This document shows, one piece after another, positions 12,901 to 24,618 of a stretch of 64,000 nucleotides of DNA (its first letter is position 1; each line of letters starts with the position of its first letter). The translations under genes and the position numbers were made by a program. This stretch comes from Pisaster brevispinus (taxonomy: Eukaryota > Echinodermata > Asteroidea > Forcipulatida > Asteriidae), in assembly GCA_023634235.1 (NCBI GenBank), contig JAMKCF010000014.1, positions 496,001 through 560,000 of the forward strand, given 5' to 3'. A model generated the notes under the pieces. It searched no databases, had not been told where the DNA came from, and saw only the letters and a list, made by a program, of their open reading frames with translations.

Positions 12901-15116
12901 ACCATCTTGTTTGTTTTCCATTCAATCAAATGTAACTCAAAGTGAGGCTGGACAGAAAAATAAGTCTGGTCCCATTATAAAATGAGAATCAGAACTTTTA
13001 CAGTCACCATGAGGATAGGGAACCAGACATAGATGACCACACCGTGATCAAAAAGCTAGTATAGTTGATTCAAAGAACATTCCTACATTTGAACTTACTG
13101 AGACAGGAGATCTGAGTAGAAGGTAGGGCTCCAGACCAAGCTGCCTTGTTGCTATGGCTGTAGCTCGACAATGATTTGATTGTGAAGATCCACATGTGAT
13201 GACGGAGGTACAGCCTTGAATGATGGCATCAGCAAGAAGGAATTCAAGCTTACGAGCCTAAATGGGGAAAAATAAAAATTAACTCTTACATGAATAGAAA
13301 ATTAAGACATTTAATCCAAAATATGATGAGCCATCCGATAAACTTCATATATACCAGTCTCAAATGACTTGAGAAAGATTTGTGAGAAAATTTTCCCCAA
13401 AAAATTTAAATTAAAATCTTGTTTCTTTTGCAAACTGTTGTCAGTTGCAAAGATTGTGTAGTCTTTTCAGGTCGTTTCAAAGTCTCAGTGTAACACATCC
13501 ATTAGTTTCATTACGAGAACTCAATTAACAACCATCTAAACAATCTAATTAGTTATAACGATGGTCTCACTGTGACAACAAATCTTTCAGTATCATCAAA
13601 TTTCTTCACCTTGTTACCAGAAAGTTCACATCCTGTTAAGTCATCTCGTTTGATGTGGATTTCAAAATCGGCTGGGACGTTAGGAAGGTACCATCTCTGG
13701 ATAGGGGTAACTCCATGGATTAGCTATGAAAAAAATAACAACCACAGGAGAATTTAAAAACGATTGTCCAAGGAAAAATTGTTTAAAGGCCCAAAATCAC
13801 GGAAATAATGTATCTCTTTATTATGGCCCTTATAACAACAGTTTTCACAGATAATATTTGCATACAGTTTTGTGAACAATTCTGGATAATTTCTCCTTCG
13901 TCGTTGCATTGACATAATTGTCCCACAATATGTAATTGAAAGGGTCTTTGACAAAGTTTTTCCAAATTCATCCTAAAGCGTTTGACATTGACATCCATGG
14001 CAATTGCACAACAAAAGGCTGCACAATGCACATTAGACATTGCACATTGTACATGTGACTGTGAGTGGAATTTTAAATTCCCCAGGAATTTCCTAGGGAT
14101 TTCCTAGGGATGTGTTTCCATCAAAAGGAATAAATAACAAACTAAACCAGAGCCAAGCTGAGTATACAGCTAGCTGGTTCAGCATAGTGTGTATGTACAT
14201 GGTCTTAGTCAACAGAAAATATGATCCTTTGTGATATCACGGAGGTGTACAGTTACACCATGGAGGAAGGAAATACACTCACAGGACAGGACAGCCCAAT
14301 ATGGACTGATCTTGCATCATTCAGTAAACCTGCATACAATCTTCATAACAAGGGAACTAACTTTGTCTATATGTTCTTGATATGGTATTCAAATTCTGAC
14401 AACGGCTAGGGCGCAGCTAGGGTAGAGCCATGTAGAGTCTAGTTAGTACACACTGTGGGTAACACTCTAATGACAAACAAAATGTCATGGACAAATAGAA
14501 AATACACTTTATAGTAATACAACAATGAGAGATAAGACAGTTTATTCTGGTGTATCTGGTGTCAGGCTAAAGTCAAAGTCTGTTGTTGAAACATCTTTTG
14601 TTTTGAACAAACAAAGGATGTTTTTTTAATACTTGTTTTCCTATAAAAACAAGTTTTTGATTTTTTAAAAGTGGGTGAAAAGTGTTCCAGAATAAATAAA
14701 GGTTTCAATCTGACTGGTAGTTGTGGTACCCCAAGTTCCAACATTCCCAACAAAGAATGAAAGATAAAAAATATTGACAAATATTTAGTGAAATTGCCAA
14801 CATTTTTTCTCTGTATCACTCCACAGTCTATTGTCAATTTTTCTTTGTTCCCCCAAATTATTTAAAATTTGACAGCCAGTTTCCCGTGTGGTTAATTATT
14901 TGATTAAATTACAAGGTATTACTTAGACGTTTTGAGGGTTACACATACAGTATAATAAAGTACTTCCTTTACCTTTACTCTGTACTTTGGAATTAATTGA
15001 AGTCGTTTCATCCAATCTGCTGGGTTATATTGCAATAAGAAATCTGATGCTACAGGAGCATCACCGCATCCATTCTCTATCAATGATGCGGTCCTTTTTG
15101 TCGTCTCTGTTTCCAT
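9948..15116 (-). CDS. Gene A: D-cysteine desulfhydrase / ACC deaminase-like PLP enzyme
   Basis: Coding exons (minus strand, 5' to 3'): 14973-15116, 13610-13723, 13099-13257, 12722-12858, 11933-12032, 11222-11322, 10724-10902, 10457-10597, 9948-10069. All junctions are GT-AG and the frame is open for 398 residues. The PLP lysine should be Lys86, in the exon 2 motif [14 protein letters not shown]; its codon is the last one before intron 2. Other family marks are [11 protein letters not shown] (exon 3), the phosphate-loop CGSSGSTAG (exon 6), GRGYGLS (exon 7), EPVYTGK and IFIHTG-like ILFIHTG (exon 8), and [11 protein letters not shown] (exon 9). The family deaminates or desulfhydrates small amino acids such as D-cysteine; the substrate here is inferred. 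The start was set at the ATG shared by all copies. The frame stays open upstream to 15260, so a longer N-terminus or an extra 5' exon (acceptor CAG at 15197-15199) is possible. Compared with C-E it carries Arg instead of Lys in exon 7. Confidence 0.88.
11446..11580 (+). mobile_element. tRNA-derived SINE in intron 5 of gene A
   Basis: An A-box (TGGTGTAGTGGTAAG) is followed by a B-box (GGTTTGAATCC). The latter sits in a perfect T-arm stem, GTGGG/CCCAC. The acceptor stem does not pair, so this is not a functional tRNA. An unrelated tail (GGATTTTTCCTAGGACTTTG) follows. Because it occurs at the same place in all five units, it predates the array. Confidence 0.7.
11635..11835. repeat. Old copy of the GCTTAGCAG element in intron 5
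   Basis: GGGCCCAAGTTCAAAGCCTG, then GCTAAGCACAGAAAAATATT, GCTTAGCAG and a closing TTCTGCTTAAC resemble the short TIR element at 46486-46679, with its ends decayed. The same copy is present in units B-E. Confidence 0.45.
12060..12620. repeat. Minisatellite in intron 4 of gene A
   Basis: Roughly 17-base units of GGGTCAGTACTACAACC are repeated many times, with CAACC/CAACT/CATCT variants, then decay into looser GGTCAATACTAAA units. The array starts about 28 bases upstream of exon 5, at the acceptor side of the intron. It is interrupted by a duplicated piece of exon 5 (see 12239-12290). Confidence 0.9.
12239..12290 (-). pseudogene. Duplicated exon 5 acceptor and exon start (decoy) in gene A
   Basis: A copy of 12009-12060 is embedded in the minisatellite. 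It carries the intron end, the ACAG acceptor and the first 25 bases of exon 5 (AGAGGAGACAGGTGAGAG...). In the transcript it comes before the real exon 5. Reading into it from exon 4 gives [10 protein letters not shown] and then a stop. It also contains an internal GTGAGAGT donor. Confidence 0.75.
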
Positions 15117-15195
15117 TGCAGAGGGAATCTTGACTTTTCTTCCTGCTGGGGAGATCTTCCGCCGGTATTGCCAATGCCAGTGACCATTGTAACTC

Positions 15196-15240
15196 GCTGT
15201 GTAAATCACACAAAATACACACACACACATGTAATACCTT
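15196..15240. repeat. CA microsatellite upstream of the gene A start
   Basis: (AC)6 lies just upstream of a candidate acceptor and 5' of the chosen ATG. Units B and D have (AC)5 and C has a longer interrupted run, so the upstream open frame differs between copies. Confidence 0.6.
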
Positions 15241-15273
15241 AGCGCCCTCTTTTGAATCAACCTCCTTCAGCAC

Positions 15274-15481
15274 TTCGCTCGTCCCCAGCGCCTTGCCTTA
15301 AAACCAAAGGCGCTGGGATGGGCAAACGTATCAAGCACGCTCATTGGTTAATGCACAGTCCCATCATGCATCACGCTCACACTGCAAGCACTGCACGCAT
15401 GACGTACTTCCTGAACAAGAATCTGTGCAAGCTGATTAGCCCATCCCAGCGGTCCTGGATAGGCCGCTGGGGCCGATCGAA
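15274..15481. mobile_element. 208-bp TIR element with a 9-bp target duplication, in A
   Basis: The ends TTCGCTCGTCCCCAGCG and CGCTGGGGCCGATCGAA are imperfect inverted repeats. It is flanked by direct CTTCAGCAC duplications (15265-15273 and 15482-15490). Units B and C show the empty site with one CTTCAGCAC. The 8-9 base duplication fits hAT- or Mutator-type non-autonomous elements. Confidence 0.8.
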
Positions 15482-15529
15482 CTTCAGCACATGTTTTATA
15501 ATTTCCCATAAAATTATGGGGGATCTCCG

Positions 15530-15551
15530 GGGGGCGGGCGGGGGGGGGGGG
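15530..15551. repeat. G homopolymer upstream of gene A
   Basis: A run of G with one C interruption follows GGATCTCCGG. The same spot in units B-D has G runs of different lengths. It may form G-quadruplex-like structure. Confidence 0.6.
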
Positions 15552-15719
15552 ACAGACCTTTCCTAGGAAGCCGGTGCTGTGTGGGCCGGTGCCCCTAGAA
15601 AAAATTGTTGTCGTTTCTGTGCAAAAGTTTAAGCAGGGTTTTTGCAAATTTATAATCTGAGGCAAAAATTTTGCTAAAAAGACGAGTAATTCTTGAGATA
15701 TGAATTTTTGAAAATGTAA

Positions 15720-15935
15720 ATTTCCGGTTTGAACCGGAAGTCAAGGTCAAATAGGGTTACGCTTTGTGAGACGTTTGTTAACCTTTTAAATACCTATTCG
15801 ATGATGTGTAGATTGAAAATATCCATCATGTGATTTAGTCTTTAAAAAAATTCAAAATATTTTTTTTCAAATATTAAACAAGTTTGATAAAGTGTAATTC
15901 AAAATCTGATGACATCATCATGACATCATCAACTT
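15720..15935. promoter_or_regulatory. Candidate promoter module 5' of gene A
   Basis: About 0.6-0.8 kb upstream of the gene A start are three signals. TTCCGGTTTGAACCGGAA (15722-15739) holds two opposed ETS-like CCGGAA cores. TCAAGGTCA (15741-15749) matches an ERR/NR5A extended half-site. TGATGACATCATCATGACAT begins at 15907 and includes two TGACATCA CRE/AP-1-like words. The module recurs upstream of B, C and D and is absent upstream of E. Function is inferred from motifs and conservation. Confidence 0.4.
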
Positions 15936-17029
15936 TGTGCCGTCTTGGTATTGAGGTTCCATTGGCTGATGAGTTTCAATGTTCAACTCAGTTTCAATGC
16001 TTCAGATCAGCCTGGAAAATATTTTTTTTAAAGAAAAAAACCGAAGGCAAACTTTGACCCGTTTTAGTCTGACTGAAACTAAAGGTCATACATTTTGGGT
16101 GCTAACTTTTCAAACGCTGCCCCAGAGCGCCCTCAACGAGGAATATTATTTAGTGATGAATCAATACTTTTGTGGCGCAAAGGCACTTGTTCTGTTTGCA
16201 AAATGAAAAACTTATTTCCATGGGGACAAAGATAACAACTTTATTTCCTCACAAAACCTCAGATGTAAATCCTTGTTGAAATAATATGGTCTTGTTTTTA
16301 GTTTGTAGTGTAGGTTTGTTGAATTTTCACTATGAACCAGCATAAATACCACAAACATCAATTCCAGTTCCCAAATTCTTTGAGTGTTCTTTATTATTTC
16401 GTAGTGAACAGACATACCTACAATGAAAATATAGCTTGATTGGTAGATAATTGATCGACAGATAAAATTGCAAAAATAATCTATAAAACTAAAAAATCCA
16501 TCGTGTTGTTAACTTACTCTGGCAGTGCCCTGCATAAAATATTCCTAATGCTTTGCATTTTAAGTCGTAATTTAATCCTTTTTTCCCCCAAAATTTGCGA
16601 ATGCAAATTATATAATTTTTTTACAAAGGTCTTTTTAAAAGATCACGTGGTGTGTTGCATTCTATACAAATGCATAATAATTTAGGGATTATTTAATCAG
16701 CACTCTGCCACAGCCCTCTGCCAATACAGTCAGAAAATTCAGACGATTTAATCGATTCGAAACACTGCTAGGGTAAAGGATTTCTTGTAACTTAACATTT
16801 TTCTTTACATAAACGGCAAGTAATAATTTGCCTGATTATGATTATGAGCAGCAAAAATATAATCAGTCAAAGTAGCTTTATAATGGACTATTACTAAGCC
16901 TGTCAGGGTGTGTGTGGGGAAGCATAGGGAAAGCCAACATTGTAAGAAGAAAAACCTAAAAAAAAACATAACTTTGAAAGCAAACCCCCCCCCTCCCCCC
17001 CAAAAAATAACGAAAACATCAGGGGAGTA

Positions 17030-17200
17030 CAGTAGACTCTCATTATAACAAGACCACTAGGACTGGCCAAAATACATGTACCAATTTACAGTATTGTTGT
17101 TTACCCCCAAAAACTGGAAACACAATGCAGAAATGAGATTTTGGACTTTAGAATGTCCTCTTTATAAGCAGAATCTCTTTATAACAATGTTTATAACATT
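17030..17200. mobile_element. pogo/Tigger-like TIR fragment
   Basis: CAGTAGACTCTCATTATAAC resembles the terminal sequence of pogo/Tigger elements, which insert at TA. TTTATAACAA-type words occur further in, but the right end is not clear. It repeats at 24424, 31795 and 40675, with a decayed copy near 9550. Confidence 0.4.
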
Positions 17201-17226
17201 GGAAGTAGATAGCTGTCCCTCTTTGA

Positions 17227-17546
17227 CCAGTAGAGGGCGACATTCAGTCAGTAAATAGGTTTAGCTTACGTTCACCAGATTCACGTATTAGGTGCATGAT
17301 CACTGACTTAGCTCAATCTACTCGATGTTTACCTTTTTATGACCACTTTGAGCGTAAGTCAGTGACCAATAATTCATTGTAACACATGGAAGATTCAGTT
17401 ATAAGAGTTTTTTTTAAAGTAGTTCCAATTCCAAGTCAGACATTCTAATCAAGACGAACCACAGCACAACCCATTAAAACCACCAACTCTATTTTTGTGG
17501 TAATCTAAATGTTTAATGGCTGCTCAATGTTGACCAATAGAGGGCA
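17227..17546. promoter_or_regulatory. CTCF-like motif pair in the 3' flank of gene B
   Basis: CCAGTAGAGGGCG (17227-17239) fits the CTCF core CCASYAGRKGGC at every core position. CCAATAGAGGGCA follows about 300 bases later, just beyond the stop of gene B. Motif evidence only. Confidence 0.35.
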
Positions 17547-17581
17547 CCGTCACTAGGCATGCTTTTGGTTGGAGTTCAGAG

Positions 17582-20500
17582 TCAGAGGTTCAAGTCAGGG
17601 GCTTGATCACTAAGTTCCATCCATTCATGAATTTTGTTCCTTTCAGTGCCCATCTGCTTTACCGTCTCATCCATGCGTCCATCAAAGAGTCCGAAAAGTC
17701 CTCCTGCAGAAAATTCAAAACAAATTCCTTCAATTTAAGATTTGTACCCCACAAAGAGAACACTACTTCAAGTGTTGAGACACTTTCTGGAGAGAGACCT
17801 CCTGTGCAACATACCCCAATACAACTTCTCATAATTGATGCATCCCTCAGGTTTCTGTATCTATCTTTCTTCCAGGAGAAATCACAAACAAATCTAGATA
17901 CAATACATCTTAGATAGTAGCCATCTCTCCAAGAAAGAAAACCTAGTGCCATCATCCCCAACCCAACCCCAAATTACTTGGCCTCCTGCATCTACCGCTA
18001 CCCCACAAGAGACAAAGTAGTTCTCTGGCTACAGCTACAGCTGTTGCTAAGTGTGTTTCAAACAGCTGTAGCTGCTGATTTGAGCACGGCCTTAGATTTG
18101 ATTTGACTTTCTCACCTGTATGTATGAAGAGTATCTTGTTGCCTTTGAATAGCTCTGGTTGTTCCTTTGTTAGCCTAAGTAGATGATAGACACTCTTACC
18201 GGTGTACACAGGTTCAATGATAATGCCAGTCTTTGTACAAACCTCACTAACAAGATCTATCAATAACAAAACAACAAAATGTCAGTGTTCACTATGCCAA
18301 GTTTTACATTGCAACTTCCAACAGAATCAAGTAGAAAAAGACTCTGTAAAATGACTTCATTTTATTCCTATTTCTTATTTACCAAGTTCCTCCGGAGTTG
18401 AAAGTCCGTAGCCTCTTCCTTTGACTCCATCCACTAAGTGGACAATATCTTCAGACTGCAGGACTTTACCGTTGCTGTCCTTAGCATCAACTTCCCTCAA
18501 GACGTCATTGATCTGTTTAGAGTGGAACTTGGAGTCATCTGAGACAATGAAGCCATGTACCCTGTGAGAAACATTTTTATCTTAATATTAAGACAGGTAT
18601 GTTTTGTTTTAAATGTCTGTCGTACACTGATTTATAATAAAGCACTCAATTTAAGAAGGCACCACAGGTTGGACACGAACCCATAACCTTTCATATTCAA
18701 TTAAGAGAACTTTCTCAGTATGAACCTCTCACAGCTACTGTCACAACCCTCAAAGGACTCCATTGATACTCCTTGGAGAAGAGAAGCAATTATGGCCAAA
18801 TGCCTTTCCCAATTAGACAGAGCATCAGGTGAAGATATAGGTCTGTCATAACAAATTGACTGATGCTGGGTTGCACTTACTTCAGCCTTGAACCGGTGAG
18901 GTAGTTGGCAAGAGCCAGACCAGCAGTGGAACCACTGCTTCCACATGCAATGGCGATGTCTGTAAACTGATCTGCAACACCCTATGTCAAAATAAACAAT
19001 AACAAAAACTTGTTGGATTGTTAACAGCAAAGTTGTACAAATGTTAAAACTGTATGGTAGAATATACCAAAAACTATAGGATTCAAACTGCCTCTAGCTA
19101 CCAGGCAAGCTCGGTGGTGTAGTGGTAAGACATCTGCTCTAGCATGGAGACGGTTGTGGGTTTGAATCCCACCCAAGTAATATGCCTCTGGATTTTTCCT
19201 AGGACTTTGGGAAGCACTGATTTTACGGATGTTATGAGTCAACCTAACAACAAAAATCTATAAATCTGATGATTTCCCCCGAAGCTAACCCGAGGGCCCA
19301 AGTTCAAAGCCTGTAAGCACAAAAATTTGCTAAGCACAGAAAAATATTGCTTAGCAGAAACAGGTTACCAGCCAAAATCACATTAAGTTTGCATTGTTGT
19401 GAACCACTCAATTTTTGCAAAGCAAAGGAATTTGTCAAGCAGTATTTTCTGCTTAACATCTTTATAACATTTGTCCCTGGTCAATGGTTACTTAGCCGTG
19501 CAGTGCGATATTTACTGAGTGTCCTGATCAGACAGATTTCAGGCATAGATTTATGGGATGTGAGGTCGTTAAGATAAAGTCATATCATCACCTGATCCAG
19601 TAGCTCCCTGAATCCTTCCAAATAGCCATATAGACCTACTCCTGTAGAACCTCCTATTGGTATTGGATAGGCACTCTCACCTGTCTCCTCTCTGTATCAA
19701 TAAGAAATAAACAACACTGGGTCAGTACTACAACCAGGTCAGTACTACAACCGGGTCAGTACTACAACCAGGTCAGTACTACAACCGGGTCAGTACTACA
19801 ACTGGGTCAGTACTACAACCGGGTCAGTACTACAACTGGGTCAGTACTACAACCGGGTCAGTACTACAACTGGGTCAGTACTACAACTGGGTCAGTAATA
19901 GGCACTCTCACCTGTCTCCTCTCTGTATCAATAAGAAATAAACAACACTGGGTCAGTACTACAACTGGGTCAGTACTACAACCGGGTCAGTACTACAACC
20001 GGGTCAGTACTACATCTGGGTCAGCACTACAACTGGGTCAGTACAACTGGGTCAGTACTACAAATGGGTCAGTACTACAACTGGGTCAGAACTAAATTTG
20101 GTCAATACTAAAACTGGGTCCATGCTAATACTTGATCAATACTAAAGCTTGGTCAGTATTAACACTTAGTCAATACTAAAACTGGGTCAGTACCATAAAA
20201 CTTGGTCAGTGCTAAAACTGGGTTGATACTTAACTGGGTCAAGCAAAAAATGGGAGGTTTTGTCACGCCAAGTGGCAACAGACATTCCAAGTAATTTTTC
20301 CTGTTTACAGAAGCAATTCAAAAGCAATACAGATTTGTTAACTTACTTTATTTTCTGTACCAGTTGATCCATGCGAGGTTTTATGTCTGTTATATATTGA
20401 GACTTCTTAGGTAGCAGGTAAACATGTGCTCCAATCAGACGGTTCAGGAACATATTAGCTGTACAAGTAACTTCACTTGGATCCTGCACAGAAACGAGTT

Positions 20501-22741
20501 CAGTAAACATACTTTTATCAGTGTGACCATCTTGTTTGTTTTCCATTCAATCAAATGTAACTCAAAGTGAGGCTGGACAGAAAAATAAGTCTGGTCCCAT
20601 TATAAAATGAGAATCAGAACTTTTACAGTCACCATGAGGATAGGGAACCAGACATAGATGACCACACCGTGATCAAAAAGCTAGTATAGTTGATTCAAAG
20701 AACATTCCTACATTTGAACTTACTGAGACAGGAGATCTGAGTAGAAGGTAGGGCTCCAGACCAAGCTGCCTTGTTGCTATGGCTGTAGCTCGACAATGAT
20801 TTGATTGTGAAGATCCACATGTGATGACGGAGGTACAGCCTTGAATGATGGCATCAGCAAGAAGGAATTCAAGCTTACGAGCCTAAATGGGGAAAAATAA
20901 AAATTAACTCTTACATGAATAGAAAATTAAGACATTTAATCCAAAATATGATGAGCCATCCGATAAACTTCATATATACCAGTCTCAAATGACTTGAGAA
21001 AGATTTGTGAGAAAATTTTCCCCAAAAAATTTAAATTAAAATCTTGTTTCTTTTGCAAACTGTTGTCAGTTGCAAAGATTGTGTAGTCTTTTCAGGTCGT
21101 TTCAAAGTCTCAGTGTAACACATCCATTAGTTTCATTACGAGAACTCAATTAACAACCATCTAAACAATCTAATTAATTATAACGATGGTCTCACTGTGA
21201 CAACAAATCTTTCAGTATCATCAAATTTCTTCACCTTGTTACCAGAAAGTTCACATCCTGTTAAGTCATCTCGTTTGATGTGGATTTCAAAATCGGCTGG
21301 GACGTTAGGAAGGTACCATCTCTGGATAGGGGTAACTCCATGGATTAGCTATGAAAAAAATAACAACCACAGGAGAATTTAAAAACGATTGTCCAAGGAA
21401 AAATTGTTTAAAGGCCCAAAATCACGGAAATAATGTATCTCTTTATTATGGCCCTTATAACAACAGTTTTCACAGATAATATTTGCATACAGTTTTGTGA
21501 ACAATTCTGGATAATTTCTCCTTCGTCGTTGCATTGACATAATTGTCCCACAATATGTAATTGAAAGGGTCTTTGACAAAGTTTTTCCAAATTCATCCTA
21601 AAGCGTTTGACATTGACATCCATGGCAATTGCACAACAAAAGGCTGCACAATGCACATTAGACATTGCACATTGTACATGTGACTGTGAGTGGAATTTTA
21701 AATTCCCCAGGAATTTCCTAGGGATTTCCTAGGGATGTGTTTCCATCAAAAGGAATAAATAACAAACTAAACCAGAGCCAAGCTGAGTATACAGCTAGCT
21801 GGTTCAGCATAGTGTGTATGTACATGGTCTTAGTCAACAGAAAATATGATCCTTTGTGATATCACGGAGGTGTACAGTTACACCATGGAGGAAGGAAATA
21901 CACTCACAGGACAGGACAGCCCAATATGGACTGATCTTGCATCATTCAGTAAACCTGCATACAATCTTCATAACAAGGGAACTAACTTTGTCTATATGTT
22001 CTTGATATGGTATTCAAATTCTGACAACGGCTAGGGCGCAGCTAGGGTAGAGCCATGTAGAGTCTAGTTAGTACACACTGTGGGTAACACTCTAATGACA
22101 AACAAAATGTCATGGACAAATAGAAAATACACTTTATAGTAATACAACAATGAGAGATAAGACAGTTTATTCTGGTGTATCTGGTGTCAGGCTAAAGTAA
22201 AAGTCTGTTGTTGAAACATCTTTGACTTTTGTTTTGAACAAACAAAGGATGTTTTTTTAATACTTGTTTTCCTATAAAAACAAGTTTTTGATTTTTTAAA
22301 AGTGGGTGAAAAGTGTTCCAGAATAAATAAAGGTTTCAATCTGACTGGTAGTTGTGGTACCCCAAGATCCAACATTCCCAACAAAGAATGAAAGATAAAA
22401 AATATTGACAAATATTTAGTGAAATTGCCAACATTTTTTCTCTGTATCACTCCAGTCTATTGTCAATTTTTCTTTGTTCCCCCAAATTATTTAAAATTTG
22501 ACAGCCAGTTTCCCGTGTGGTTAATTATTTGATTAAATTACAAGGTATTGGACGTTTTGAGGGTTACACATACAGTATAATAAAGTACTTCCTTTACCTT
22601 TACTCTGTTCTTTGGAATTAATTGAAGTCGTTTCATCCAATCTGCTGGGTTATATTGCAATAAGAAATCTGATGCTACAGGAGCATCACCGCATCCATTC
22701 TCTATCAATGATGCGGTCCTTTTTGTCGTCTCTGTTTCCAT
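17582..22741 (-). CDS. Gene B: D-cysteine desulfhydrase / ACC deaminase-like PLP enzyme
   Basis: Coding exons (minus strand, 5' to 3'): 22598-22741, 21235-21348, 20724-20882, 20347-20483, 19592-19691, 18881-18981, 18383-18561, 18116-18256, 17582-17703. The frame is intact for 398 residues, with all motifs described for gene A. Recognisable differences are Asn for Tyr in the exon 1 end (PKNRVK), Arg in the exon 7 VLREVD segment (shared with A) and Ser for Gly in exon 8 (DLVSEV, shared with D). No frameshift or nonsense change was seen, so this looks like a working copy. Expression is unknown. Confidence 0.88.
19105..19240 (+). mobile_element. tRNA-derived SINE in intron 5 of gene B
   Basis: Same insertion as in gene A, with intact A- and B-box words. 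Confidence 0.65.
19719..20240. repeat. Minisatellite in intron 4 of gene B
   Basis: Same 17-base family as in gene A. The second block, after the decoy exon, is a few units shorter than in A. Confidence 0.9.
19898..19950 (-). pseudogene. Decoy exon 5 acceptor in gene B
   Basis: Copy of the exon 5 start and its acceptor inside the minisatellite. The CAG is at 19923-19925 on the minus strand and the stop-containing reading is as in gene A. Confidence 0.75.
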
Positions 22742-22921
22742 TGCAGAGGGAATCTTGACTTTTCTTCCTGCTGGGGAGATCTTCCGCCGGTATTGCCAAT
22801 GCCAGTGACCATTGTAACTCGCTGTGTAAATCACACAAAATACACACACACATGTAATACCTTAGCGCCCTCTTTTGAATCAACCTCCTTCAGCACATGT
22901 TAATTTCCCATAAAATTATGG

Positions 22922-22948
22922 GGGATCTCCGGGGGGGGGGGGGGGGGA
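22922..22948. repeat. G homopolymer upstream of gene B
   Basis: Uninterrupted long G run following GGATCTCCGG. The adjoining 208-bp element of unit A is absent, leaving a single CTTCAGCAC. Confidence 0.6.
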
Positions 22949-23117
22949 CAGACATTTCCTAGGAAGCCGGTGCTGTGTGGGCCCATAGCCCCTAGAAAAA
23001 ATTGTTGTCGTTTCTGTGCAAAATTTTAAGCAGGCTTTTTGCAAATTTATAATCTGAGGCAAAAATTATGCTAAAAAGACGAGTAATTCTTGAGATATGA
23101 ATTTTTGAAAATGTAAA

Positions 23118-23330
23118 TTTCCGGTTTGAACCGGAAGTCAAGGTCAAATAGGGTCACGCTTTGTGAGACGTTTGTTAACCTTTTAAATACCTATTCGATG
23201 ATGTGTAGATTGAAAATATCCATCATGTGATTTAGGCTTTAAAAAAATTCAAAATATTTTTTTCAAATATTAAACAAATTTGATAAAGTGTAATTCAAAA
23301 TCTGATGACATCATCATGACATCATCAACT
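23118..23330. promoter_or_regulatory. Candidate promoter module 5' of gene B
   Basis: ETS-like inverted repeat at 23119-23136, TCAAGGTCA at 23138-23146 and paired TGACATCA words at 23303-23328, in the same order and spacing as upstream of A. Confidence 0.4.
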
Positions 23331-24618
23331 TTGTGCCGTCTTGGTATTGAGGTTCCATTGGCTGATGAGTTTCAATGTTCAATTCAGTTTCAATGCTTCA
23401 GATCAGCCTGGAAAATATTTTTTTAAAGAAAAAAACCGAAGGCAAACTTTGACCCGTTTTAGTCTGACTGAAAGTAAAGGTCATACATTTTGGGTGCTAA
23501 CTTTTCAAACGCTGCCCCAGAGCGCCCTCAACGAGGAATATTATTTAGTGATGAATCAATACTTTTGTGGCGCAAAGGCACTTGTTCTGTTTGCAAAATG
23601 AAAAACTTATTTCCATGGGGACAAAGATAACAACTTTATTTCCTCACAAAACCTCAGATGTAAATCCTTGTTGAAATAATATGGTCTTGTTTTTAGTTTG
23701 TAGTGTAGGTTTGTTGAATTTTCACTATGAACCAGCATAAATACCACAAACATCAATTCCAGTTCCCAAATTCTTTGAGTGTTCTTTATTATTTCGTAGT
23801 GAACAGACATACCTACATGAAAATATAGCTTGATTGGTAGATAATTGATCGACAGATAAAATTGCAAAAATAATCTGTATAACTAAAAAATCCATCGTGT
23901 TGTAAACTTACTCTGGCAGTGCCCTGCATAAAATATTCCTAATGCTTTGCATTTTAAGTCGTAATTTAATCCTTTTTTCCCCAAAAATTTGCGAATGCAA
24001 ATTATATAAATTTTGTACAAAGGTCTTTTTAAAAGATCACGTGGTGTGTTGCATTCTATATAAATGCATAATAATTTAGGGATTATTTAATCGGCACTCT
24101 GCCACAGCCCTCTGCCAATACAGTCAGAAAATTCAGACGATTTAATCGATTCGAAACACTGCTAGGGTAAAGGATTTCTTGTAACTTAACATTTTTCTTT
24201 ACATAAACAGCAAGTAATAATTTGCCTGATTATGATTATGAGCAGCAAAAATATAATCAGTCAAAGTAGCTTTATAATGGACTATTACTAAGCCTGTCAG
24301 GGTGTGTGTGGGGAAGCATAGGGAAAGTCAACATTGTAAGAAGAAAAACCTAAAAAACCATAACTTTGAAAGCAAACCCCCCCCCCTCCCCCCAAAAAAT
24401 AACGAAAACATCAGGAGAGTACAGTAGACTCTCATTATAACAAGACCACTAGGACTGGCCAAAATACATGTACCAATTTACAGTATTGTTGTTTACCCCC
24501 AAAAACTGGAAACACAATGCAGAAATGAGATTTTGGACTTTAGAATGTCCTCTTTATAAGCAGAATCTCTTTATAACAATGTTTATAACATTGGAAGTAG
24601 ATAGCTGTCCCTCTTTGA

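Noticed and set aside
13783..14040. 85-codon minus-strand frame ([10 protein letters not shown]...) in intron 1
   Set aside because: No domain, no splice support and only a degenerate counterpart in gene E near 46.2-46.4 kb. Repeated with the unit; not evidence of selection.
9948..15116. Recent transfer from bacteria or fungi
   Set aside because: All six genes have eight shared spliceosomal introns and host-like base composition, so any transfer would be ancient. Nothing in the window shows one.
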